This document shows positions 1 to 9,353 of a stretch of 64,000 nt of DNA, in pieces. Made by a program: the position numbers and the translations under genes. Within the stretch, counting starts at the first letter, position 1; every line of letters starts with the position of its first letter. The stretch covers positions 2,480,001 through 2,544,000 of the forward strand of contig OZ345366.1 in NCBI GenBank assembly GCA_977006965.1, written 5' to 3'. A model generated the notes under the pieces. The model ran no database searches, was not told the origin of the DNA, and saw only the letters and a list, made by a program, of their open reading frames with translations. The stretch is from Phymatolithon calcareum. Lineage: Eukaryota; Rhodophyta; Florideophyceae; Hapalidiales.

Positions 1-897
1 CACAAGGTAGCTTGCATAGGATAAGTTGGCAATAAATCGAACATGAGATGTTGCTAGAAAATGTTGGCTTATGAATGAATTTGGACTAGCTATCAATAGC
101 GACGTTCCGAAAAGCGTTGGTAGCGAGGAAAAGCCCGGAAGTTTTGACTCTGACGGGGAGAAAACAGCGTAATTGACCAGAACCAGACCAAGGAAGGCGG
201 TGACATGATGAATTCGTGTACGCTGGAGTATAGCCGTAAGATGGTTGTAGTGCACGGAAAGTAGACCACCCAGCGTAAACTCAAACATGCGGGTTGGCAA
301 AGAAAAGAATGTAGTTGAGGCTCCACGTGCGCCGATGCACCACGCACAGATAAGAGAGGCTATCGTGACAATGGCGAAAGCGATGGAAAGTATACGTTGT
401 GAGTTTCCAAAGCGATGGTTAATCGCGCGAATGAAGAGCGGCCAAACGAAGTAGAACTGTTCTTCGAGAGAAAGTGACCAGGTATGGAGTAGCGGCTTGA
501 GCTCTGCAGTGATGTCGAAGTAACCCTCCGTGTTCAGGAAGTACATGTTACTGCTGAAGAGCAGGGCGAATGCTGAAGACTTTCCGACGGCCTCTTGCAG
601 CTTCGGTGTAAATACTAGCAGCGAAATTAGAAGGGTGATCGCAACCGTGACCAGCAGAAGCGGGTAGAGACGCCAGAAACGACGGATTAGAAAACCGGAC
701 ATTGAGAACGTGCCGCTGGCAACGTCGCGGCGAATAATACGGGTCATGAGAAAGCCGGAGAGGACAAGGAAAATGTCGACGCCGAGGTATCCGCCGGTGG
801 CACCGAAGACACGGAAGTGGAACAGAAGAACGTAGGTCAGGGCGAGGGCGCGCAGCCCGTCAAGGTGGGGAAGATATTCGAGCGTGGTTGCCTTCAT
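1..897 (-). CDS. Acyltransferase-3 (OafA/YrhL-like) membrane protein, 3' end missing at window edge
   Basis: The minus-strand frame is open for 299 codons from the ATG at 895-897 and runs off the left edge without a stop; an in-frame TAG lies upstream of that ATG, so it is the first possible start. Family marks: His27 in the first membrane helix (LLFHF), GGYLGVDIFLVLSGFLMTR at about 35-53, the basic RRFWRLYP loop at 72-79, and HTWSLSLEEQFYFVWP at 138-153, with hydrophobic helices between and after them. Members of this family are polytopic membrane enzymes that move acyl groups, usually acetyl, onto extracytoplasmic sugars or other acceptors. Residues 1-299 cover most of the roughly 330-380 residue membrane domain; whether an SGNH esterase-like domain follows lies outside the window. 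The substrate cannot be read from sequence. No intron is needed within the visible part. Confidence 0.9.
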   Translation of the reverse strand, partial: MKATTLEYLPHLDGLRALALTYVLLFHFRVFGATGGYLGVDIFLVLSGFLMTRIIRRDVASGTFSMSGFLIRRFWRLYPLLLVTVAITLLISLLVFTPKLQEAVGKSSAFALLFSSNMYFLNTEGYFDITAELKPLLHTWSLSLEEQFYFVWPLFIRAINHRFGNSQRILSIAFAIVTIASLICAWCIGARGASTTFFSLPTRMFEFTLGGLLSVHYNHLTAILQRTRIHHVTAFLGLVLVNYAVFSPSESKLPGFSSLPTLFGTSLLIASPNSFISQHFLATSHVRFIANLSYASYLV

Positions 898-1566
898 GAT
901 GGAATCGATGTAGCTCGCAAAGATGCGGATGGTCCCGTGCAAGAAGGGATAGAGCGCTCTGGACGGGAGTACATAGTGAACGAAACAATGGATTGCCTAA
1001 AGATGTGTTTTTGCTTGTTAGATTGATCGCGGCGGAATGTATCGGATCTCGGCCAGTTCAGCTTGCAAAAATGTCATAGAAACTACTGAAAAACTTCTTT
1101 CACAGTTGCGAAAAAATAAAGCAGTTTTTCAATGACGCTCGGGCGTCCGTTAGTGCGATCGGTGGCGGGACAACATTAGCTCAGCTTACGAAGAACTCAT
1201 AGAAACTACAGAAAAAAGGATTTTCGCGTTTCAAAAAAATAACTTAATGTTTTTGCTAATGCTTGGAGTGTCCGTCCGAGACGCCAATGGAGTGTCGTGA
1301 ACGACATGTCTCATACGTAAGATGATTGGATGGATCAAAGTGCAAGTGGCAAATGGATGTCGAAATTGATTTTTTCAAAAATTGAATTCAAATAGGACAT
1401 CACATGATGAGCCAGCATGCATGGATAGATAAGAATTTTTTGATATGCCGTCCATGGAAGCTGTAATGAAATCATCAGAGTAATGGATACCCATGTATCA
1501 AGGATTGACGGCGATGTTATCGTTATGAAGAACCTTAATTACCATGTGCCGCCAATCGTCGCCACG
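898..1566. other. Intergenic, nothing recognised
   Basis: Upstream of the acyltransferase gene. A/T-rich runs and two loosely similar stretches near 1075-1130 and 1195-1250 (both contain tcatagaaactac followed by a gaaaaa run) suggest an old local duplication. I see no coding homology. Confidence 0.4.
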
Positions 1567-1697
1567 ACTTTTTTATTCAAGTTTATTTAAAAGCCCCACA
1601 GACTTCCGAAGATATGGGCAAGGCTTCCTCTGATGCGACCTACCTTTGTGCAGCTCACGAAACGCCCACCAGAATGGCGGACGGGGAAAACTCAGGA
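1567..1697 (-). repeat. Dispersed repeat B, LINE-type 3' end
   Basis: This stretch is closely similar, in reverse complement, to 39640-39766, which is the 3' end of a 565-bp insertion with target-site duplications. A shorter relative is at 19826-19930. Read on the minus strand it ends ggggcttttaaataaactt followed by an A-rich tail, as expected for a 5'-truncated non-LTR retrotransposon. No target duplication was identified for this copy. Confidence 0.6.
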
Positions 1698-1860
1698 TTC
1701 AAGGTAATCCTATCTCAGTCCTCTATGGGGTTGTTGGTGCTTGGACTCCACCGCTAGGATATCCACGACTGTACAGGAAGTCAGACCAAGTATCCAGGTA
1801 TAGTATCAGGTTTAGTTATTCTTGCAAAAAAGATAAACTATATCATCGATCTCTGCAGCG

Positions 1861-2050
1861 TGTAATCACTGGGAGTGATAAGATAAAGAATGAGTTTAAC
1901 TTGAAAAGGGGTGATCTCTCGCCGATGAGAAGATGAGATGCCCAGTCTAAGGTGCGATCAGGATCGCCGCTTCAAATGGGCAGGGGCGTTATGATATCGC
2001 AGAGAGTGTAAGTGTCGCTAATTACACTCGTGCAGCATTGCGTGTCTACA
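1861..2050 (-). repeat. 3' LTR of the gag-protease element
   Basis: 190 bp, identical to 3788-3977 base for base; termini TGTA...TACA. It is the 3' LTR because the internal ORF is on the minus strand. Confidence 0.92.
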
Positions 2051-2075
2051 GTGCCCCATACACTCGAAGAGTGTA

Positions 2076-3731
2076 TTAATCATTGATTCGCAATGTTTGC
2101 TTGGCCTTCTTCGCCAGCTTTTTCTTGCGTGTGTTGGACCCCGTCCTTCTTCGCCAGCTTTTACTGACCTTGATTTGGACCCCGTCCTTCTTCGCCGCTT
2201 TAGTCATCATTTTTGCCAGAGCTTCGTCCATCTCCTCCTTGGTATCGGTACCCAAGTCCAACCAGTCTTCATCGCTGTCAGATCCGTCATCGTAATCATA
2301 AGCGGCCTTATCGGAATGATATACTCCATCTGACATGATTCTGGCAATAGTTCCTTCACGATACTGCTTTTCATTGATGAGATGATTAGCTTGCACAACA
2401 CCTTCATATCGATCGCATGCTGCTTCAAGGACGCTTTTTGTGTCTAGTCCAAGTGCTTCTAGTATTGGTCGTCCGAGTAGGGGCTCTTTAACCTCTTGGT
2501 CTGCAACCTGCCACACCAATTCTCGTATTGTGAGCGTTTTTGCATGACGGATGAAGAGCTCTGTTGTAACCTTCACCTCCTTATTGCAGGAGATATAGAT
2601 AGGTTTGTTCTCTGAATTGGTTGCTGCTGCCAATCCATATTTGCGTTCATTCTGGAACGTCTTCGTTTCGATTCGGGCCCCGATTTCCATTAACGTTGCG
2701 TAAAGGTCCGGAGGCATCAGATTGATATCTGAACCCGCATCCGCGCATATCAGTCTTGATTCCACTCCCCCAAATCTTGCCTTGATGAGTGTGGTATTTG
2801 TTGGATATGCGTCACTGTTTCGGCTCGACACTTTCTTCGCGCCTTTCTGTTTCGTTTTCTTCTTCTTGTATTCCTCCAGTAGCCGTTTCTTCTCGCCTTC
2901 TTCGCAATCTTCGCAGTCGCGTAGGAAGTGCCTTTTTCCCTTGGCCTCACATGGGGGATTAAGACACATTGGAATCCACTTCTTTGGTTTCGTGTCCACT
3001 TGGAATTCAGATTTTTGCGTCTTCTTCGGTGTTGAGTTTGTAACCTTGGGGCGCATGCCTTCTGCCCTTTGGCATATCTCAGCTTCCTTGCACAGTAAAT
3101 TGATATAGGCTCTGAGGTCCTGCTTCAATCCTTGCTGATATTCGAGGTGCCTTTCCATTACCTTCTTCAAATTTGTTGGAAAAACCTTATCCTGCATTAG
3201 GGCTATGGTTTTCTTCGGATTGTTTTGCTTGAAGTTCGGGTACCCAGCTTCTTCTAATCTTGAAAAGAAATCTGTAGCAAACTCCAGAATCCTCGCCTCT
3301 GCTTGTACGACGTGCATTGGCATTCGAAGGCCGTGTAGAGCCTTCTCTATGATTTCCGGGTGTACCTGGTCGTCTTCATTCTTTTGCACCAAACCTTCAA
3401 TAAACTTTTGAATATCGTTTGATGTCAGAGCTTCAGCTGTCTTAGCTCTTGATATGTCATTGAACTTCCCAAGGAAGAACATAGACTCGAGAAGACTCCT
3501 GTCGATAGGCACCTTGTAAGATGCCACCGTCATCGCCGGGACTTCCTTCTTCTTCTCGTTGACCTCATCTTCGTACCGCTTCCTCTCCTTCAAAAACCTT
3601 GTTACAACTCTTGGGTCGAGACTCCGCAAAATCGGGTGGCTCACGGGTTGGAACAGCGCGGCGGTTGGTTGCCGATCGGAAGGTTGCGCCGACGAAATAC
3701 TTCCGCTTCCCATGGTTCGATGGTCATCCAT
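2076..3731 (-). CDS. Retrotransposon Gag plus retropepsin-like protease, 551 aa
   Basis: This is the only ORF of the compact LTR element; its ATG lies 56 bp inside the 5' LTR. Residues about 30-230 are helical and charged, like a gag capsid region. C256, C261, H268 and C273 form a CCHC-like knuckle with unusual spacing (C-x4-C-x6-H-x4-C), followed by a lysine-rich stretch at about 279-300. ICADAGSDINLMP (328-340) is the aspartic protease active-site loop, with DAG in place of DTG or DSG, and LLGRPILEALGLD (418-430) is the typical second retropepsin motif. The C-terminus is acidic (476-505) and then strongly basic (525-547). The last 50 codons contain imperfect repeats of a 19-bp DNA motif. 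The expected roles are particle assembly, RNA packaging and processing. No stop or frameshift is present. Confidence 0.85.
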   Translation of the reverse strand: MDDHRTMGSGSISSAQPSDRQPTAALFQPVSHPILRSLDPRVVTRFLKERKRYEDEVNEKKKEVPAMTVASYKVPIDRSLLESMFFLGKFNDISRAKTAEALTSNDIQKFIEGLVQKNEDDQVHPEIIEKALHGLRMPMHVVQAEARILEFATDFFSRLEEAGYPNFKQNNPKKTIALMQDKVFPTNLKKVMERHLEYQQGLKQDLRAYINLLCKEAEICQRAEGMRPKVTNSTPKKTQKSEFQVDTKPKKWIPMCLNPPCEAKGKRHFLRDCEDCEEGEKKRLLEEYKKKKTKQKGAKKVSSRNSDAYPTNTTLIKARFGGVESRLICADAGSDINLMPPDLYATLMEIGARIETKTFQNERKYGLAAATNSENKPIYISCNKEVKVTTELFIRHAKTLTIRELVWQVADQEVKEPLLGRPILEALGLDTKSVLEAACDRYEGVVQANHLINEKQYREGTIARIMSDGVYHSDKAAYDYDDGSDSDEDWLDLGTDTKEEMDEALAKMMTKAAKKDGVQIKVSKSWRRRTGSNTRKKKLAKKAKQTLRIND

Positions 3732-3787
3732 TTCTTGAACAATCTTCGTCTTAACACTCTAACATTCTCCTGCAGGAAAGAAATTTC

Positions 3788-3977
3788 TGTAATCACTGGG
3801 AGTGATAAGATAAAGAATGAGTTTAACTTGAAAAGGGGTGATCTCTCGCCGATGAGAAGATGAGATGCCCAGTCTAAGGTGCGATCAGGATCGCCGCTTC
3901 AAATGGGCAGGGGCGTTATGATATCGCAGAGAGTGTAAGTGTCGCTAATTACACTCGTGCAGCATTGCGTGTCTACA
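3788..3977 (-). repeat. 5' LTR of the gag-protease element
   Basis: 190 bp, identical to 1861-2050, followed outside by the target duplication agcg. It should contain the promoter for the minus-strand ORF. Confidence 0.92.
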
Positions 3978-4099
3978 AGCGCTTTACTTCGAATTAAGCA
4001 ATACTGCACCTATTATCCTGCCTGGGAGGAAGTTTTTATTGATTATTTCAGAATTGTCAATTTGTGGCATTGAACCGGTTCGATGGTTCATATTCTTCA

Positions 4100-4906
4100 T
4101 CAATGTACCATCCTAAGCAACAGCAAGCGATACACGTTTTTGGCGCTATCCAAGAGTTGTTTCTTCATGCACGCGGTATTGGCTCCTCCGATACGCTTCG
4201 AAGCATGTACGTCATCTGTTCCATCATATTCTTTGATCAGATCCATTTTTTGGACTACGAGAAGCTTTATCGACAGTTGCTGTACGAATGCTCCTTCATT
4301 TCTGCGACTTGAAAGGTTCGAGAATGCAATTCGCGCGGCAGCCGGGGCTAACTCATTGATCAAATTTTTTAAGGTATGTTTCCCGTACGACCGCAACATT
4401 CCGTTATCTCAAAGACTCCCGTCTCAGTTTGTCATCGTACTGTGTCTTCACCAAATGAACACGAAATTCAAGGCAAATAACCGTCCATCGCATGACCTCG
4501 TCAATAATAAACACTATCCACTTCAGCATACTTATCGTCAAGCCTGTGGCTATACGCTATCTTTCTGTCCACTTTTTGAAAGAGGCTGATTTTCAACCAT
4601 CCATGGTCTGTACCTTTAGAGCTGTGTTGGTTGCTAGCGAGGCAGCTTCAACATGCAAGTGTACCGACAAAGTGCCCGAAACTCCTTGTGGGCTGGAGCT
4701 TTCAACCAGAGGCGCCATTTTGAAATAGCTGGTCGTGCCAAAATACGTACTAAAGCACTAAAGCCATGAAATAATCTAATTTGCACGTCCATGCCATCGT
4801 ATTCTTCCAGTAGTCGAAATAGAGCTTTGGGGCGGCCGTTTGCAAGAACTAGATCATCTTTCGGCCTTATTGATCTTCTCATGTGGCCACGTTTGTAATC
4901 CGCCAA
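4100..4906 (-). pseudogene. Possible decayed coding remnant with two similar segments
   Basis: Two short minus-strand open stretches (4634-4906 and 4100-4399) share the pattern L-x2-EYDG-x-D-x-V about 400 bp apart, and the first of them reads like helical repeats of ARM/HEAT type (ALFRLLEEYDGMD...). Stops separate them and no splice pattern joins them convincingly. I treat this as a possible relic of a helical-repeat protein gene. It could equally be chance. Confidence 0.2.
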
Positions 4907-6130
4907 CGTTGGAAGAGTCGCTCATTTGCTGGTGAACTGTATTCTACGAACGACTTGCATTTTTAGAAATAGAAAGTCGGACAAGAAGAACGATTCACGT
5001 GCATGAGAATAGAGCGTTTATTTGGTTTTCTACAAATGACAATATGTTTAAGGTTATTGCTGTGATCCCACTTTCCAATGAAGACCATTAGCAGGCCCAT
5101 GCTGTCTAAGGAACAAAGAATTTGCGAGGCTCAGTTCTCAACCCTTTAAAACCTCTTGAATTCGTTCGTCGGCCTCCAAATTTGTACTCCGAGCACAAAT
5201 GACCCGACTTGTTCTAGGAAATCTCAAAAAGGGGCGATATGTTTAAGCACCGAAACACACTTAACTGAGCATCTTTTTACCTGCATCGATGGTTTTGATC
5301 ATGCTTGCCACCCTGTCTCTATTGCGTTTACCACTAAGAGCACATTTTTTTGCAATCGATGCTGAAGATCCTGAACATCATAATACATGTACGATAATCA
5401 TCATGAACAAAGTGCCCAACAGGTTCTAAATGAATCGTAGTCGAGGGAATTTGCATTCTTGGCCAGAAACGTTACTTTTTGGTGCGCAAGCCAGTCCGTA
5501 GTACAACGGTTGCACTGGGAAGGCGAATTATCAAGGAGGAATACCTACTTTTCTAACACAGATGAATAACGAAGGAGAAAAATTGGAGTACAGTGAGTCG
5601 ACTTCGAGTGCGGATAAGGTGCACGGAAGGTTCCATGTGGGTGACAGATGAATAGAGGAAATGTTTAACTATTTGGAGTATCGTTATGAAGAGCTTTTCT
5701 GCTGCATACAATCAGGTCTTCGCGAAGCAGAGAATTCTCTATACACACTGACTCTTTGATGGCTTTCAGTACCACAAACGGAGCGATCAGTAGAACCGAC
5801 ATCGACTAAGTGCTTGAATAGAGGTAAGCTTTAATGGCATATTAGCTTCAGATTAAGATGATTCAAGGTTGCCATACGAAATTGTTACAATCCAGAAGAT
5901 ATAACCGAACAAGCCGTGTTGGAATTGTGATATAAAGGAGAACCGAAGACAGCGAATGTACAATTGCGAGGCGGCAAAATAAGAAAATGTATGGGAGCAC
6001 TACTTGACTTAATTGCATGCCGGTCCAAATAAAATAGATGAGACGACATGTGCTGCACTGTGCAGCTGATACACTACTCAAGATAAACTTTTAGGGGCAG
6101 AGACGATCCGGATCAGCTCATATGCCTCTA
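4907..6130. other. Unassigned sequence
   Basis: Only short random-looking ORFs under 75 codons; no repeat match inside this window and no recognisable motif. Confidence 0.4.
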
Positions 6131-6138
6131 TAACGGAC

Positions 6139-6612
6139 TCAGGGAAGTGTTGCCGCAAAGGGCTGTACTATCGGAGGGGTAGTCGTAGAGTTGCTCACGG
6201 ATGAACCGCTTACCCACCGTACAGTTGCCACCCTGCGTGCCGCACGCCTCTCATACGATCCGAAGTTCAGTATATTGAGCGTCACGGTGTCAAAACGGAG
6301 AAATGTTGTCGACAAGGAATGTACAAAGAGCAATTTACGCGCCATCCGCTGGAGAATGCGAACATGTGCCGCAGGAACGGCCGACTTCCATACAAGGAAA
6401 TGGTACCGAGAGAGAACCTCGAACTCGCTGACGAAGCGCTAAGGATTATGGAATTCGAAAGCACCGAACCTAATGACGACGAACAGAGCAATGATGATCA
6501 CGATCGTTCCCGTTACAAAGATCCGAGAGAAGAAGGCGATACCAGAGGTGATGCCTTGGCTAGGAAGCATCCGTCCGCCGAGGGCGCCAGCGACGAGAAA
6601 ATGGCAGCGTAA
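6139..6612 (+). pseudogene. Possible decayed retroelement coding remnant
   Basis: Two overlapping plus-strand frames join plausibly across a frameshift near 6310. The first contains YDPKFSILSVTVSKR, which resembles the region before integrase in copia pol proteins; the second is charged (ENLELADEAL...). There is no catalytic motif, so the assignment is weak. Confidence 0.2.
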
Positions 6613-7384
6613 AAAGCAGATAACGACGAAGAAGCATGTACCGCCTCGGACGTTTTGGCACAAGTTCCGGAATCGCCTGCAAGGGAGTATAAAACTGGAG
6701 GAACCCCAAACATTGTTTAGAGATTATAATGACGGAAGAAATTATAGTGTGATGCGATCTTCTCAGAGAATGTGACAGTAGTACACGGGAAGCTGCTCTT
6801 CTGGCGTAGAGGTCTTCTAGAACAAAAATTTACAACTTCCCCCTACTCAAGATAAACAAGTAGTGCATTAAGACAGTTCCAGAACATGCAGTTGTTCTGC
6901 AGGCCTGTTCGAGGAGGCGGCGTTGATAGATATCGTCAGTTTGAGAGCCTCTCTTCATTTTCGACGTCGTCCATTGATTGTGAGGGGTAGCACACTTTTG
7001 CGCAAAGGACTCTGTGCCGGCTCTTTTGCTCTATCTCGCCAGTGTTGGAAAGGTAATTTCTTTTGAATGCATTCTTAGAAAGAGCTCCATGTTCAGCTGA
7101 TCACTTGCTGCTTTCAGAGTGACAAGTCAACTGTGCAAAGCGTATCGTTAGTTCCTCTCTTTCTCATCAGATTGTCCTAGAGCTCTCAAGTTTGAGCTCA
7201 CCTCCTTGATCACATTCTCCTACGCTAACTCGCACTTCCAGAATGCTGGTGCCAGCAGCAGAAGCAGAATTAGTTTCGTTGGTTAAAGTTTGCTAGCACC
7301 TTGCTGATAAGGACTATAACGCAATTTATGACTCTTGTCATTGCCAGATGTACTGTGCTGGATTGATTATCCTGTCCTGTAATG
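6613..7384. other. Unassigned sequence
   Basis: No gene or repeat recognised between the possible retroelement remnant and the dispersed repeat C copy. Confidence 0.35.
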
Positions 7385-7543
7385 CATGCCCCCGCGCGCG
7401 GCACAGGATCCCTTCGGTTGCTTCGAAGGGACCCGTCCCTTAAGGGGCGTACAGGAGGCAGAGAAGGCACTCGGGAAGCACTAGGTTTCTCCACCAAACT
7501 CCACGTTGCAACATGGTAGTGCAGCGGACTCTCCACATTCTTA

Positions 7544-7571
7544 TTCGTTGGTAACTTTTATCTTTCTTCTT
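7544..7571 (+). repeat. 28-bp LINE-tail insertion with 13-bp target duplication
   Basis: The motif ctccacattctta occurs at 7531-7543 and again at 7572-7584. Between them are 28 bp matching the extreme 3' end of repeat A on the plus strand (ttggtaacttttatctttc, then a ttctt tail). This fits an extremely 5'-truncated non-LTR insertion. Confidence 0.6.
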
Positions 7572-7594
7572 CTCCACATTCTTAAAATGGGCGA

Positions 7595-7738
7595 CAGAAA
7601 AGAAGCGCTTCCATAGACAAAATCCAGCCAAAACCTATTGGCACTACTGTAGGAAAGTTTCCCCAAGCGTCAGCAGATGCGTTAATAACTTTTTTAAAAG
7701 AAGAAAGGTAGATTTTTATTTAAAAATCTACCTTTCTT
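7595..7738 (+). repeat. Dispersed repeat A (LINE 3' end) with terminal hairpin
   Basis: Sense on the plus strand: same sequence family as 20372-20890, 47962-48060 and 48484-48668, all of which lie on the other strand. It is flanked by cttaaaatgggcga (7581-7594) and cttagaatgggcga (7739-7752), a 14-bp duplication with one mismatch. Its 3' end forms a perfect hairpin with 20-bp arms (7698-7717 and 7722-7741) and a 4-nt loop. Confidence 0.6.
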
Positions 7739-7905
7739 CTTAGAATGGGCGAGCGGCGCCTGGTCCGCCAAGTGCTGCAACAATAAGTCAGACCAACGCC
7801 AGAATCAATCTTTGGTGACTTACCTGGACTTGACGTGAAAGCCGCAGTCAAACTCGCTACAGTAGCGATAGGATAGCACGGAAGAATCTTAGGCTCTCGC
7901 ATCGC

Positions 7906-8798
7906 TGCTACAGTATCCCAACTAGGGGAAGAGGCAAAATAAATGATTGAGTGCTGGATTGTAAGCGGGCTCGACTATCTGCAATGCGCCATACAAGTGA
8001 TAACGTCGGGAGTAATGGGTGGCCTCATACTGTCTGAAATGAATGTTGCCCGTATGCGACTTGGAGCTGGAAGGCATTTTTGGATTTTTGGAACCCAAAT
8101 GCAATTTCCATTTTCTCTCTCGTTAGTCCTCCGGCGGGCATCGAACGAAATATCGTACGCCGAAACAGGAGAAAGTCGATTCAGTATGCATCCGCATGAT
8201 GCTCAGTGCTGGAAGAACACGTCCTATTTTTTCAAATAGTAAAACCGCAACTCTACTTCCACCACTACAAAGTCGAAGCACAAGTGCTTACAATCATCAT
8301 GATTGATGACAACGCACAGTGGTGGAAGTCGTACAAATGACACGCGCGCAAAGTTCAAATGTTTCTCTTCTTCCACCTCGCAAGAAATGAGAAACACATA
8401 TTGCCACCGCACCCGACTCTCCCCTTACGTCGCCCGTGCCCAGCTGTACAACTGGGCATATCCCTGCCAGCGTCGCCTTCCAGAACTCTCGATCAGCCAG
8501 CCGTGACGCGTAACTTTTCTGTTGTATTCCCGCCCTCCCAATGAGATGCGCGACAATGGCACACATGCACAACGGGCAAAGATACGCCGCGACGAATGAA
8601 CATCTCCCACGCGGCGCCCGATGCTCGTATGACACTCGATCCACGCGAGCTGCACAAACGAGCACACCATGACGCGAGCACAAAGTGATCAGTTTCCACG
8701 CACCTCAGACAATTTTCTCCGCGCGTTCAAAACGCCCGCCCGCCGGTCGGCACACCACCTTCCCCCCTTCACACACCCCGCGTCCGTCCCACTGCACA
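7906..8798. other. Upstream region of the thioredoxin gene
   Basis: No convincing gene. The last 300 bp become GC-rich and overlap short ORFs on both strands, as expected next to a GC-rich gene; a 38-codon in-frame extension upstream of 8799 exists but lacks the look of a transit peptide start. Confidence 0.4.
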
Positions 8799-9353
8799 AT
8801 GCCGTCCGCGTGTCCGGCCTGCCCGTCCTTCGCGGCGCCGCTCTCGCTCACGTCCGCCCCGCGCGGCGCGCCCTCTGTCACCCGGCGTGCGCGCGGCCCC
8901 GTCTGCGTGACAGCCGCGCCGCGTCGCGCGCGCCCAGCGCCCGATCCAGCGCGTCCGTCGCGCGGCCTCGCCATAGACATATCGTCCGCCGCGGAATTCG
9001 TGTCCCTGCAGGCGGCAGCAGCGGCCGCCGAGCGCGTCGTCTACGTCCTCTTCCACGCCGGGTACTGTCGCGCCTGCAAGGCGGTGCTTCCAAAGTTTCG
9101 CGCCGTTGCGTCGCAGTATCCGAACGCCACTTTCGCAGGCGTTAAATTGGAGGACGGGCGGGAACTGGCGGCGCGACTCGGTATTCGCTGCGTGCCCAGC
9201 GTGCAGATTTATAATGGCGCACTTGGCAAAGTTGACGAGTTTCCGTGCGGACCGGGCTCTGTGCCGCGCTTTCGCGACACTGTGCAGGAACTTTCGGGCG
9301 CGGGCGGGGATCAGTGCTGGGAGGATGGTGCTGGCGGGGGCGAGGGGGTGTAG
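8799..9353 (+). CDS. Plastid ACHT-like atypical thioredoxin, 184 aa
   Basis: Residues 1-55 are rich in Ala, Ser, Arg and Pro with no acidic residue before Asp49, as in a plastid transit peptide. Residues 58-167 form a thioredoxin fold: VVYVLFHAGYCRACK carries the redox pair C90-x2-C93 (CRAC instead of CGPC), P133 in RCVPSVQIYNG is the cis-proline position, and GALGKVDEFPCGPGSVPRFRD matches the end of the ACHT (atypical Cys/His-rich thioredoxin) family, in which such proteins pass reducing or oxidising equivalents in the chloroplast, for example to 2-Cys peroxiredoxin. The start at 8799 is preferred over the in-frame ATG at 8685 because it begins the transit-like segment; the upstream one is possible. 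Single exon, very GC-rich unlike its surroundings. The Gly-rich tail (168-184) is unusual. Confidence 0.85.
   Translation: MPSACPACPSFAAPLSLTSAPRGAPSVTRRARGPVCVTAAPRRARPAPDPARPSRGLAIDISSAAEFVSLQAAAAAAERVVYVLFHAGYCRACKAVLPKFRAVASQYPNATFAGVKLEDGRELAARLGIRCVPSVQIYNGALGKVDEFPCGPGSVPRFRDTVQELSGAGGDQCWEDGAGGGEGV

Larger units (their letters stand above)
1861..3977 (-). mobile_element. Gag-protease-only LTR retrotransposon (TR-GAG-like), complete
   Basis: Two identical 190-bp direct repeats (1861-2050, 3788-3977) begin TGTA and end TACA and enclose 1737 bp holding one intact 551-codon ORF on the minus strand. A 4-bp duplication, agcg, is at 1857-1860 and 3978-3981. The ORF encodes a gag-like region, a zinc-knuckle-like motif and a retropepsin-like aspartic protease; reverse transcriptase, RNase H and integrase are absent. 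A purine-rich stretch (atggggcac on the minus strand) abuts the 3' LTR. Elements like this are non-autonomous and depend on enzymes from a relative. Identical LTRs point to a recent insertion. A diverged solo LTR of the same type is at 24835-25184. I could not assign a tRNA primer site. Confidence 0.88.
7385..7905 (-). repeat. Dispersed repeat C, interrupted copy
   Basis: On the minus strand this matches 35277-35620 and, in its first part, 21205-21335. The match is split by two nested insertions, 7544-7571 and 7595-7738. The uninterrupted 35-kb copy shows the empty-site order. The family has no recognisable coding capacity. Confidence 0.65.

Noticed and set aside
2722-3108. 128-codon plus-strand frame
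   Set aside because: Antisense shadow of the gag-protease ORF.
8297-8683. 128-codon minus-strand frame upstream of the thioredoxin gene
   Set aside because: Overlaps three other frames of similar length in a GC-rich promoter region and has no family features.
8685-8798. Upstream ATG giving a 222-residue thioredoxin
   Set aside because: The additional 38 residues lack transit-peptide character and the second ATG starts a typical plastid leader; the longer form is not excluded.
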